This document shows positions 22,023-34,200 of a stretch of 45,808 nucleotides of DNA, piece after piece. The position numbers were made by a program, and so were the translations under genes. This DNA is from Gryganskiella cystojenkinii. Its lineage: Eukaryota; Mortierellomycota; Mortierellomycetes; Mortierellales; Mortierellaceae. The first letter of the stretch is position 1. Each line of letters starts with the position of its first letter. The stretch spans positions 1 to 45,808 of the forward strand of contig JAAAIG010000234.1 of assembly GCA_015852425.1 (NCBI GenBank), read 5' to 3'. A model generated the notes under the pieces. It ran no database searches. It saw nothing but the letters and a program-made list of their open reading frames with translations, and had not been told where the DNA came from.

Positions 22023-25000
22023 CGGGCAGAGAGGTCGAAGGTATTATGCGTAGGGAGTGGAGTAGTGAAAAGAAGAGACAGAGAGAGAGATAGAGAAAAA
22101 AGAACAAAGAAAAAGAATGTCGGCTTTGGGAAGAGGAAAGAAAAGGGAAAACGTGGTATGGTACAAGAATATGCGTGGCGGTGGGCTGAGGACAACGAAG
22201 TTGGATGTGGGAAGGAAGGTACAACCAATGGGTAAGGGAACTGTCAATGTGAGTGTGCACAAGTGATCCAAAAGTCCAGGTTGAGACGAGTGAATAAAGA
22301 GGTGTTTTGCCGAGGAGAGATGTTGAGGTATCAAATAGTACGGGCGGTGGAAAGGGGAGAGCACGAGTGAGAGGATGATGCAGGAGTGCAGTAGGAAGGT
22401 TGTTTGCTGGTGACCAAAAGAGTAAGAGGAGGGCGGTACAAGTTGCAAACAGCGAAAGTGAAGAATAGAGAAAGAAGAAAAGGCTCTGTTGAGTGCTGCT
22501 GCTAGAAAAACGATGACGATCGAAAAAAGACTGAAAAGAGAGACAGGTGGCAGGGGGATGGGCTACCTTTTATAATTGTTTGTGGTCCAGCTCCGGGGAG
22601 GAGAGATGCAGGACAATTTCTTCTTCGGTAGTCAACAAAGGGAGGGGGGGCGACACGAGGGGCTATTGTCCAACCCATCCAGGGAAGAGGGAGAATCGAA
22701 AGATGTCCGATCAATGATATAAAAATAAGCCAAAAACCAAACCAAAAAAAAAAAAAATTTCTTCCGCGGCGAAATTTGGTCAGTCGCACACGCATTATTG
22801 CCCTGTTGCCCTGGATTATTCACAGAATTTCAATACATAGGTGTGCGACAACATTTGGATTCGCTCTCTTTCCGTTCTTGTAGCGTGCTTCTTGCACAAG
22901 ATCGATCGAAGCCAACATTGTGTTCCCACATAGCAAAGAGACTCGACATCTGCCAGCGCTGCACAAGTGTGCAATGCGTTCAGTTCTCGAGCTCTACTTA
23001 GGCACACAGCGCAAAAGTCAAGAGCTGATACAAGTCAAGTCCAAAATCGCATTTTCACAAAAAACCTGAGCTTGATATCCAAAAAAGGGTTCAAAAGCAT
23101 AAAAAACAAAAAATTTGTCTCCGACAATTTTTTTTCCTTGTCGCTCGCCGGGCGATCTTCTGAGGTCATCTCTTTTCTTTATGGCCCTTTTCCCACCTTG
23201 GACCTCTTTCCTTTTTTTTGCCTCGATCTGAATGATTGCCTACTTGCCTACTTGCCATAATGCCTCTTTCTTTTTTCTGAGAAACTCTCTCCTTACGAAC
23301 TCCAAAGAATTTCTATCAGGAGAATAAAAAGGCCGAGGAACAGAGGTGCTGTGACAAGATTGATAGAGTTGTTCTGAGCCAAAGAATTGGAGTTTGTGCA
23401 ATGCTCAGAAGCATAGGATTTCTCGCATGTAAAAATTAGAAGGTAAGGCAGTTTCACAGCGCGATTATGGAGTAAGCCAAGATAGGGGCCGAGAGCAACG
23501 TGAACGAAGCCCCCTGCTCCAGTTGCGAAATACAAAAATGCGCGGCCGAGGAGTTTTGGATATTACACCGAATAAAACAAACGCCCAAAGGCGTCGTGTT
23601 TTTTTAGCGAGATTCTTGTCTCACGATGAAAAAAAGCGGGCACTCAACCGCCTCCGGCTTACATGATCTGCATGTTTTTCTTTCAGTCACTCTGATCTTA
23701 CTCTTTTCCATTCTTCTTTCCTTACTTCCGAGACTCTACCTTCATTGGTACCCATCATGCTCACAGATCTGGTTAGTTCATTCCATTTAAGAAGATTTTT
23801 TTTTCATGAACGACAAAACTCTATAGGCAGAACTCAAAACCAAGACTCAGCCTTTTGTATAGCTAGCTCAGTCTTCTCAAAATACTCGGTTGTCAGCAGG
23901 CGCTACAACATGTGCCACATTTTGTGGACCATGCTCACCTCCTACTTATTTCTCTCTCGTGATGATGGTTAGGGTACGAGAAAGGGAGGGTGGTGAACAA
24001 AAGCAAAAAAAAAGAGTTTTGAGCCGGGCATGCGTAAGTTATACACACAGCGGTCCGTTGATGTTGTTTTCTTCTCTGCTTGCTTGATCGTGGCCATAGT
24101 GATTAGACATTTCCTGTTTGTCAAGGCTCGCATGCGATCGAGCAAGAATAGCAAGCTTTTTCGATATAATTTGTGCTGTCTCATCCATGTTCAAAATAAA
24201 TGAATTATTCAACGGTCCGTCCACCATAATGCGGCATGTGCTTGCTTTGTAAATAAGACTACATTGTAAGTAGCCTAGAGATTCAATTTTTCATGTTTTT
24301 GTTCACCTACTTGGTCTGGAGCTCTAGGTCCGACGGTCGATCGGTGAGGTGAGGGCCAGGAATGAGAACCGCGTCTTGTGGTTCGTCCGTTATAGATCAA
24401 ACTTTGGTGAGAGAGAGATAAAAAAAGGTTGAATCGTATTGTATTTGTTATTAGCATAAGCGATCGGGTGTCCAGAGACATGCATAAGCGTCCAGGTAGG
24501 AAACGCGTTTACCAATTGGGGTGACCCCTCGGGAATGTATTAATAACCGGAAAAAGAAGTATGGCAGGGGTTGGTTCCGTGGGGGTTTTGTTGGTGACAT
24601 GCAACGTTGTCTTTTGTTTGCTGTTGCTATTATTGTGTTACTGTAGGAGACGTGGGAATCGATCGCTTTGTTGTTTGTTTCCTGTCCGTTGACGGAACAT
24701 GCGAACTTAGTCGGGATCGCACATGGTGAAGGCAAGAAGGTGATCCTTGAGAAAAAAAAGCTGGGCGATGTTGCATTGCCAAGTCAAAGTTCCCGAGGGA
24801 GATGCCTTTTCTTTCGTCCCCAGCTCATTGTTTGTACTCGTTTGAGATACGGCAAGGGGAAGGTATGTGTTCATGGTGCAGTTCGAAGGTGGGCTGAGAA
24901 GAAAATTTCAACGAAACGGATCGACGAAGATTTCTCTTGTTGGTCACAAAGAGATTCTTTGGAGTGAAAAGATTCCCCGAGGAGTTTTTTTTTTTTTTTT

Positions 25001-25549
25001 TTTTTGACGTTTACAGGGAATAGACATTCAAGGATAGACCCCGCTTGTTTACATTGATAGAGCACTTAATCCCTGATCAAAGGTAACACCTCCTATGGCA
25101 AGGCGGAAGACAAGATCACTCATTCACCCCTTGCTTGCCCAGAACGAAAACGTCTAAAAAAGGGTCTTTCAGCCCCGTGCAAGCGAAATTAGACTCATCC
25201 AAACGACAAGCCACCTATCATTTTTTTCGAAGAAGGGGCCATTTGTTTCTAATGACTTGCCCCACACAAACACACACCTCGCCGCGGCACCGCCAGGAAT
25301 CATCGCCAGCTACGACGTACCCAGACATCCATCCATCACATCATCATCACACGACATTGCGCTGCTCGACTCTTGATCCCGTCGCCACTGGCTCTCTTTT
25401 CCCGATTTGTCCTCTTGGTTCTCTAGGCTTTCCATCAACGCACCAAGAAACGTACGCCACCATTCAACACGGTCAGGTCTCACTTCTCTACTCGACAACA
25501 GCACCTCGTATATACTCTCCTCTCATTGCACGCTGGCAATCATCATAGA
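22023..25549. promoter_or_regulatory. Long divergent intergenic region (cyclin / RBM33-like)
   Basis: About 3.5 kb between divergent starts. The stretch 22023-22500 is purine-rich on the plus strand, hence a C/T-rich leader for the cyclin. The last 300 bases before 25550 are rich in CA and TC, the probable RBM33-like leader. The middle contains only short frames, including one on the minus strand at 23293-23535 ending in a hydrophobic segment, and none looks like a known protein. An 11-base near-inverted repeat (CGGTCCGTTGA at 24051 and its near-complement at about 24209) is noted. No tRNA or other RNA gene could be recognised. Confidence 0.45.
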
Positions 25550-27600
25550 ATGGCATCCGCTAAGGATCAGGACCTGTTAGAGCTCTACGACGGTGACGAC
25601 GATTTGCTCGACTACGATGCCGACTCGTTCGAGATTGATCCAAATGTAAAGGCCGATCCAGCTGCCACTTATGATGAGTTTGACCTCGACGAAGGTCTGG
25701 ACGACCTCGAGAAAGACCTCTTGGATAACAGTAACGAGTCCCCTCACGGCGATGATAGCGATAGACCCTATCCTTCTCCCTCGAAAGATCCATCTGCAAA
25801 ACACACCAGCTCTCCTACCAACGGCGACAACGTTGATAATAAGTCTCTCACCTCTGTCAAGAACCAGCCTGACAACGAAGGATCAACCTCCACAGCCGAA
25901 GGAAGCTCTTCTTTACAACAAAGCAGTTTTAACCGCCAAACAAACACGACTACAGGACGATCTCCGTTCACAAACAGTCGCGGCAGCGGAACGAACGGCC
26001 GAGGAGGATATACGCAAGGTCAACGTGGCGGTTATTTGGGCATGAACGGAGGAGGAGGAGGCCGAGGCAATAGCGGCGGAATTAACATGGGCCGTGGCAA
26101 CTTCCAAGGAGGAGGCATGGGCAACATGCCCACGATGGGCAATATGGGGCGAGGCGGTATGGGCATGGGCATGGGCATGGGTATGAACATGAATATGAAC
26201 ATGACCCCAGCTATGCTACAGAATATGGGTATGGGCATGGGCATGAACATGAACAATATGAACATGGCCATGATGAACATGTCCGGTATGGGTATGGGTC
26301 GAGGAAACCAGTTCTCTGCGTAAGTTTGCTTTGTTTCTGTGAGTGGTGTTCTGAAAGCGACTAAATGGGTCGATTTTTACTAATGGTGATTTTGTTCGTG
26401 TGGTTCTTGATTTATCTATCTAGTGGCGGGTTCAGCAACCAAGGAGGAATGGGCATGTTTGGTCAAGGACAGGGCATGAACAACAGACAAGGTGGCCGAG
26501 GTTCGCCAGGATCGGTTGGTGCCATGGGCCGAAACATCCACATCAACCCCAATTTTCAAAAGAACCTCGCGGCTGCGTCTGGGACCAACGGAGCCGCACA
26601 ATCCCAACAGTTCCCAAATCAACAACAGCAACAATTCCAAGGTCATGGCCAAGGTCGAGGCACCACCCAAAACTGGAGTCAGAACCAAAAGCAAGGCAAT
26701 AGCATGAACTCCTCGGCAGGCCGATCAGGATTCGGACGTTCAAACGGCGGTCCAAGCTCGGACAGAGACGGCTACAACTCTGATCGGGATCAAGACGGCA
26801 GTGGATACATCTCTGACAACAGACGCGGCAGTGATGCCGGTGGAAGAGGAGCCTCCGTGAACCTTGACCGCCCTCTTGGATCCCGGAGAAGCCGCTCACC
26901 TTCTGCCTCGATCACCAGTCGACTGAGTCTTGGTACCAAGCGTGCTAACGATGGACCCGAGGAATCTCACAAGGCACTCAAGTCCTCTGGGGGCAGCACA
27001 CCCCGTGGAGAGCAGAATCAACAGCAGGCTGTGGACTCTTCTCCAGAGAACGGATCTGTATCATTTTTGAGGGAAAAGCGTTTTGCGACTGACAGAGACG
27101 AACGCGCCAAGAACAGCAACACAAACAACGGCCATTCCAATGTAAAAGTGGAACCCAAGGGTCACGTCAAGATGGAGAACATTCCTGAATCCGTCTCGGA
27201 TGACTCTCTCCGAAAATTGGCAAATGGAATCCCTGGCGTCGATCGCGTCCTTGTAAGCATTGGTTTTCGATAATCTTGTTAAGAGAAGGCCTTTTTCGTT
27301 TTTTCTACGAGTTTGAAAATTGTTATTCAGATCCTTTTACTTTTCTCTGTTGACCTTATAGACCATCACCAGGAAGGGCGATCGTGCGGTTGTTCTCGGA
27401 TTTGCGTCAGTGGAGGAAGCAAAATTCTTCCGTAGACAGATTAATAGGTTCGAACGTTGTCTTGCACTTTTGACCATACCTGTAACGAGTTGGCGCCAAA
27501 CGAGAAAGTTGTATTAACCAACTTACCGTTTTTTTTTCATTCACTTTTTAGAACGACGATTGAGGGCTCATTGGTCACAGTGACCTTGGCCTCTGCATAA
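25550..27600 (+). CDS. RBM33-like RNA-binding protein with Gly/Met-rich region and C-terminal RRM-like fold
   Basis: Probable nuclear RNA-binding protein. Exons 25550-26319, 26424-27252, 27362-27447, 27552-27600; 1734 bases, 577 residues. The N-terminus is acidic (LLELYDGDDDLLDYD). A Gly/Arg-rich RGG-type segment and a GMGMGMGMG / MNMNMNM tract follow. Residues 294-301 read NIHINPNF, very like the NIHINPHF motif known from animal RBM33. The last 80 residues (MENIPESVSDDSLRKLA, then VLGFASVEEAKFF and LVTVTLASA) have the beta-alpha-beta pattern of an RRM, also C-terminal in RBM33. The ATG at 25550 is the first in frame. The exon 3 donor is the slightly unusual GTTCGA, but the phase is right. 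Orthology to RBM33 is an inference from one motif and the domain position; an unrelated RGG/RRM protein is possible. Its 3' end faces the TGL lipase gene. Confidence 0.7.
26148..26302 (+). repeat. Imperfect GGCATG/AACATG hexamer array
   Basis: Repeated ATGGGC, ATGGGT and ATGAAC codon pairs encode the Gly-Met and Asn-Met tract of the RBM33-like protein. The repeat is degenerate, so it has been partly conserved as protein rather than merely expanded as DNA. Confidence 0.85.
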
Positions 27601-27941
27601 AGAAACAAAATCACTCACTCAAGAGCGCAATCATTCCTCAACGGGTTTTTTGGACTGCACTTTCCCTTCTGTTTAGTACTTGTAAAAAATATGTGACTTA
27701 TCAAAGAGTCTTCCAAACTGACTAGCGAAAGTGAGCACCTTGTATAATACCATAATTGTAAATCAAAGAGCAGGTCATAGATCATACAGCATGTAATTGC
27801 AGTTCTTGACGTTTTCATTTTCGTAAAAAAAAAACAGCCAAAAAAAACCAGTTTGTCAAAGCAATTGACATTGTTCTCTTTTCTCTCACTCCAAATATTT
27901 GAGTTTTTGCATTCTATCTGCGATCTATTTATTGTTCAGAA
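27601..27941. other. Convergent intergenic region (RBM33-like / lipase)
   Basis: 340 AT-rich bases between two facing stop codons, probably both 3' untranslated regions. Nothing else is seen. Confidence 0.6.
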
Positions 27942-30742
27942 TCAGTGCATAGATTTTGACCTTTTGGAGTCATAGAGCGGGACAGGTCGAAGGTGTTCCA
28001 CAAGGTTAGGGTCGAGTTCGTGACCAGCGTTCATGAATTGTTCATGCTGAGCCTGTTGACGGAGGATGCGAGAGTCATGGCTGTGAGATGGCGATCCAGG
28101 GTCATTGGTCTGATATGGATCCATGCCCAAGAAATCTTGCTCTCCGAACTGAGCATGACTGGTCATCCGAACAAGACGTGCACCTGCCGAAGAAGGAGGT
28201 CCACTCGTAATGGCTGCACTGCTTCCACGACGCATGACCGAAGGTGGCGAGTGAACAGTCCCATGATGGTTGGGCGTGAGCCTCTTGGGCCCTGATTTCT
28301 GTCGTCGATGATGAGGAGACTTTGTAAGGCCGCCAACAAGACCGATCCCCGAGGCTGTCGTTTGCAAGGTTCCCTCGATTCCGGCTTGCATGGCTGATGC
28401 TGAAGCCTCGGCTCGAAGTCGCAACAGGATCCTGTCCAGAGCCAACTCTATCATAAGTCGGTACTTGAGCATCGACAGGAATGGCCAAGTCGACTGCTCG
28501 CCCTTGAGGATCCAGTATTGAATCGATTCATTTGTCGGGTTCGAAATAAGAGTCAAGAAATCCTGGAGTTGAACCTCGGGGACGATGGTGACATTTCCAG
28601 AGACCTTTTCTTCCACGAGTTGAACAAAGAAGTGGGGGAGGATGCCGACTTGGTTCAGCTACAAATAGATCGATCCGTTTGGAAAGGTGATCAAACCCTG
28701 GTTAGCTTTTCTCTCTCTCTCTNNNNNNNNNNTTTTTTTTTTTTTTGGAAAAAATAGCATCCCGACAAGGCGATTGCCGAATGAAATTATTGTTACCTGA
28801 CCCATTCGATGCTTGATCTCAGCCAAGGTCGCCCTGGCAATTCTCTCTGTCCATGCGGCTGAAGTACCGAATCGATCTGAGCCTGCTGATTTTCGATTCT
28901 TGAGTCCTCGAGACATGAATGGAACAATGTAAGGGTTAGCTTGCGAGACAATAAAGTGGTTGACGTTGAAGAGTTCAGAGAGTCGCGTCAATGGAGTCTC
29001 GGGACTGACTGTGCCATAGGAGAAGAAGGAGGGGGTGATCGGGTTTGTATAGTTCACGGCTAAATCAGAGCAAGAAATAGAGAAAAAAATGTCAAATTGT
29101 TCGTTCATTTCAGACGAGAGGTTTTCCACTCGAGGCAACCGTTTTTCCTTTTTGACATTCTTTTTGTGAACTGTACCCGATGGTGTCCACTTGATAACCT
29201 GGCCTGTTTTGTCCTTTGCCAACAGATCGGCGGTCGAGGAGAATCCAAGCATGGAGGCAGAAGTACAGGCAGCACTGCTGATAAGCACATTCGGGGAGGT
29301 GATGTAGTTGAGGAGTTGGGGTCCTTCTGATTTTCTGGACGATGGGACAGTGATATTCAAGACTCTCTTTGTGCGCTTGAAAGCTTCCTATTTTTTTGGT
29401 GACAAAAATTGCTATGATCAGTATTTTTTTCGATTCAACATTGACTATCGACTCGTGCGCACAAGACATCACCAGATCAGGTAGCATAGTTGGCTCACAT
29501 CAAAAGTTAGGTTTCCGACGTTCGCCTGGATGCAATCCTGCATAACTTTAATATCGATGAGGTAACCTAGTAAGACGCAAAGGTAAAAGAGGTGTCAGTT
29601 CAAAGTCCCATTCGCTGTATGTAATAGTAGACTCTCCAGGGTCCTTACCTTGGGTCATGAGACGAGTAAACTTTCGACTCAGGTTGCCTCGATTACCAAC
29701 GCGACTGAACGCCCGCAGATCGATTCCTCCTTCCTCGAAAACACCAGGCAACTCCTCATCGGTCCTAACGCAGACAATTGCAGCCACGAGTGCTCCGACA
29801 GATGCACCACTAATGATTCTGGGCAGGAGTCCATGTTCAAAAAGGGTCTTGACGACTCCCAGGTGGTACATACCTGTAATTCAGTGAAAACAAGACACTT
29901 TTGTTAGTTGGACATTCTCGCAGAAATGCTATTGCTTTCAGTAAAGCGCCCCAAAAATATATATATACCAAAGGAGGCACCTCCGTGGAGCAAAAGCGCC
30001 GAACTTCCAAAACTCTGACGCGTCTCCATAAAGAAATCCAACTTGGCCTGTCGCGAAAGGGTCGAATGGCTCGTCTCGGCGACATGTTCCAGCTGTGAGA
30101 CGACCTCACCCATATAGGATTCGATTAAGTGCTTGGTCCCCAGATAGGAGTGACAAAACAGTCTCGGATCCGTGATCCCACCCAGGTTCCTCAGCAATCC
30201 GGACCGCAACAGATACATCATGGCAGAGACATCCTTGGATTCACGTACAATCTTTAAATGTTGACTACGGGAGAGTATCAGGTTGTAATCGTAGACGTTG
30301 GAGCGATGGTTGTTTCGCCAGACGTCGGATCCAGTCAGGATATCAAGTTCAGTCGCCCGTGAAAGCCATTCGTCGTAGGTGCTGGAATGTGCCAACTCGT
30401 TGGTCATTTTGTCCGCCAGGTTCCTGTCCAGAACCATTGACCAGAAGCCCTGTTGAGGTAAAACATGGTAATATATTAAAAAGATGGATATCAGACAGGC
30501 GATAAGGTATGAAACGATGGTCTTACCTTCCATGAGTAGATGATAAGCTGTAACAACGAGGCCGCCAGGGTAATAAGGATCTGTAGAACGGGGTCGATTA
30601 ATGACTTTTTTTTATGCGTTTTGGAGCAAAGAGAAGATAATAAAAGGGAGGGCCAGGTTCAGCAGTTGCCTCCTTCCCTTTTCTACTGTCAATGAGAAAG
30701 AGAAGCAAAAGTGCAAAAGTTCAAGCACGGTACCTCCATCAT
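27942..30742 (-). CDS. TGL3/4/5-family patatin-type triacylglycerol lipase
   Basis: Lipid-droplet or ER lipase/acyltransferase of the Tgl3/Tgl4/Tgl5 (plant SDP1) family. Exons on the minus strand: 30742-30734, 30580-30527, 30449-29969, 29873-29649, 29566-29499, 29387-29177, 29059-28797, 28658-27942; 2028 bases, 675 residues. A membrane segment lies at about 4-20 (ILITLAASLLQLIIYSW). The N-terminal domain has WLSRATELD and GTKHLIESYM. The oxyanion loop is HGGASFGMYHLG and the nucleophile elbow is GASVG, Ser206. FNVNHFIVSQANP and the WPFLSMLKYR and LALDRILLRL helices are diagnostic of the family. Where relatives read DGS with the dyad aspartate, this protein reads YGT at Tyr364, so the usual dyad seems incomplete. 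An in-frame ATG at 30877 would add a 45-residue hydrophobic extension; the short start (M-M-E) is chosen because the family helix then sits at the N-terminus. Confidence 0.88.
28723..28732. other. Assembly gap (10 N) inside lipase intron 7
   Basis: The gap lies between a (CT)n run and a poly-T run within the intron 28659-28796. It therefore reflects a low-complexity assembly break and leaves the coding sequence intact. Confidence 0.98.
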
Positions 30743-31266
30743 GGCGAGTGGTGTGAGAATGCGGAAGGAAGAGAGGAAGGGAGCAGATACAGTGAATATG
30801 AGTACGAATGATAAAGTGCTTTCAATGGGACAGAAAAGAAAATTGAAATGATTGAGGTTTGCACATGCTAACTCCATTCTTCACGTGCAGTTTCGCACCT
30901 TTTCTTCATTCTCCACGCGACAGCACAGCTGGTCCAGACTTAAAAAAAATAAAAATACCGGAATACAATTATTTTTTTTGCATGCGCTATTCAAGCAAAT
31001 CAAGCAAACGTCGCTCCTGGTCCTGGGTAGGGGCAGTGCATGCCCAAATATTGTATGAATTTAGATTGACTGTATTTATTTTTGATTCGGCTGTCAATAA
31101 TTAGTCAAAGTGGGAAGCTGTCATACTCGGTCCCTGTTCGAGCAAGCGCGTCGGTATTTTTTGACCTTTTGTCACAAAAAAAGATTCTATTCAATACACT
31201 CCACCAACACCACCCAGCTGCTTTTAGACATACAACCCAGCTATTGTAAAGGGCACAACTATAACC
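30743..31266. promoter_or_regulatory. Divergent intergenic region (lipase / helicase)
   Basis: About 520 bases between divergent starts and so the probable promoters of both. It is AT-rich in the middle (30950-31110). A frame open on the minus strand from 30877 to 30689 could extend the lipase N-terminus; otherwise no gene is seen. Confidence 0.5.
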
Positions 31267-34200
31267 ATGGGCAAGCCATCTCGACGGAGTGCGGCCAGGT
31301 CACCCATCTGTCACGAGTACCAAACCACTGGCAGATGTCGTTCAGGAAGCTCATGCCAGTTCGGTAACAAACACTGAACGCGTTCCCATGCCGCACTTTC
31401 AATTCATCAGACATTCTCGACATGTATGCTCACATGTTGTACCAATGTACCATTCACTTTCTTTCTTGTGCTCTTAGAGCATGGTGGCCAAGGTGCATCC
31501 TCAAGCACTCTTCAAGGAAATGTAAGCCGTGAGAAAAAAAAAACCCCCCAAAGCCGACAATGAACGTAAAAAAAACAAGTAGGTCAAAATTTTTAAATTG
31601 CTTTTTTCGCCTTCCCGTTTCCCGCAACCTCCCAAAAATTTTCGTAGCAACGCCAAGGTCAACAGCAAAATCGAGGAAACAATAGCAACAGGCGACAAGA
31701 AACTTCAATCGAACCTAGATACGAATGGTTCGACGGCACATCGTCCAACGGCCGCAGTAGCAGTTCATCGTCATCACGACCCCACAGAGGCAACAGACGA
31801 AATCAACAAAACCAGAACGGGCATCGCGGTCGAGGACCAGGCGGCAGCGGTGGAGGGTCGCGACAGAATAGTCAGTCAGGAGAGAATCGAGGAAAGGATG
31901 CCAGAGAACCAACCAGACCCTCTTATTACGGAGTGACCCGGCCAAAACCCACTTTGGATGATAGCTGGAAGCAGGAGCTGCGACCAGGTAAACGAAAAGC
32001 ACCACATATGGACATTAACACGCTAAACAAAGTGGTCGTGATATGCTGATGTAGATTATACTCTTTTCTAAAATAATAACCTATTATGCTTGGAATATTA
32101 GACGACTTTCGGTTTCAATCTGTCAGTCCAACAAAGGATGATATCAACGCGGATGAATACCCTGAACCCGAAGAGAACATTGTGCACAGAGCATACGACT
32201 CGACGAATCAGTACATCGAGACGCACTTTCGACTTTTGCGTGCAGACTGCATTATCCCTGTGAGATCTGCCATCCGCTCTTATCGAGATGGCGCCGTGGA
32301 GGACAATGATATGATGATGTACATCAACGTGGGTATCTCGGCCCAATTGGATCGTAGCGGACCTTGGATGGCATGAGTATCGATGGCTGACATGAACTCC
32401 ATTTTTTTGCTTTGTATAGGTACGACCCGTTTCATTACTCTTTGCGACCATGGGACTCGTTCACCGCATGTCATTTGTCGTTGATGGTCGTCGCGTCAAC
32501 TGGAGACAATCCAAGCGCCTTGTTCCTGGAACGATGGTTTCTCTGTCAACGGACCACTTTGAGACCTTTCGATTCGCTACCGTCGTCGAGCGTGATCTTG
32601 AGTGTCTCCAGAACCCACGGGATCTGCAAATCGGCCTCAAATTCCTTCATGCCGATTCTCGCATTGACTTTGATCCTGATGTCAACTACATCATGATTGA
32701 GGCCATGAATGGTTACTATGAAGCTTACCAACATGTCCTGAACTGCCTCCAGAACAAAGATCCTTATACGCTCCCGTTCCAGCCTCAACTCGTCGGCCTG
32801 GAGCCAGAACTCAAACAGCCTCGGTACAGCCGCGGGATTCGTGAATTTGAAGACAGAGATCACATCGAGACTCGGATCCAAGAGTTCCCCAGTGTCTTGA
32901 AGGGAGGCGAAATTGAGCATAATGGTGTCCAGTCGAGTGTCGTGGATGCGGTCCATCGGTTGTTGACTAAAGAGTTTGCGGTCCTTCAGGGACCTCCCGG
33001 AACTGGAAAGACGTTTCTGGGTCTTTTGACAACGCACATGCTTATGAGTCTATGTTCCCAGAGTTCGCTCGGACCCATCGTTGTCGTTTGCCAAACAAAC
33101 CACGCACTGGATCAGTTCTTGGAAGGCATCATGACCTTTGAACGAAGGATTGTTCGAATCGGATCTAGATCCAAGAGCCTGGTCGTCTCACCCAACACGC
33201 TCTTCAACATTCGCATGCGCTACAAGGACAACCCACAGCAGGCTCGAATGGACGGCGTCCAACCGACTCCACCCTTTCGATTCTTCCGAATGAAGGACAA
33301 ACTCGAGTGCGAGATGTTGGTGCTGTTGGAAGAGCTGGCGCAAGACTACATACCCCTGACCTACCTCTTGGACCTCGAGATTATCACACAATCGCAGTAT
33401 GACTCGTTTCTGCAGGACGGCTGGGTCATGTCCTCGGACCAAGACGAGATAACTACCGCGCGAGCTTGGCTTCGAGATGCGCCACAGATTCCAAACCCAG
33501 ACCGAGTCGACGTCTTTGATGATGAGAACCTTCAAGACGATTTTGACCTCGAGGTCGGCGAAGAAGAGTTACAGGATCGCGTAGATGAGTTTATGGCCAG
33601 TGTGACAGATGAGCACAAGATCTCGGGACAGTCGGTCAATGTCAAACGGACGATTGTCTGCAATCTGGTAGATGATGCCATGGGCGACGTGAGCGCGTAT
33701 CTGAACCTGAGCAATGTGCATGACATACCCTGTGAGAAGCGTATGGGTGTGTATAAGGTTTGGTTGCAGAAGTATCAAGAATCGATCTCGGCCATGCTCG
33801 GTACCCTGCACAAGATTTACGATATCGTCTGCGAGAATATCCGCAAGGAGAACCGAATGAACGACCTGTTGATCCTCAACAAGGCGCGAGTTGTTGGAAT
33901 GACCACCACTGCGGCTGTGAGCGAATAGTGTCGGAAACTGACAGTTTTGAGAAATGTGATTGAGCCGATATTAACGACCTTGTTCCTGCTCTTTTTTTCG
34001 TATAGTCCAAGTACCACGATCTCCTCTGCTTGCTCAAGCCCAGGGTTATGATTTGCGAGGAGGCCTCCGAGACTCTGGAGGCTCATTTGCTTGCAGCACT
34101 GACGCCATCGGTGGAGCACTTTATCCTCATTGGTGATCACGAGCAGCTTCGACCCAGCATGGCTGTCCGTGATCTGCAAGACAAGAATATCGACGTGTCC

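Noticed and set aside
23293..23535. 80-codon minus-strand frame ending in a hydrophobic segment like a GPI-anchor signal
   Set aside because: No signal peptide, upstream exon or recognisable domain could be found to go with it.
24039..24227. Short minus-strand frame with NMDET, reminiscent of a DDE transposase motif, lying between near-inverted repeats at 24051 and 24209
   Set aside because: Only five residues match, the surroundings are not transposase-like, and the 11-base repeat has a mismatch and no target duplication that I could see.
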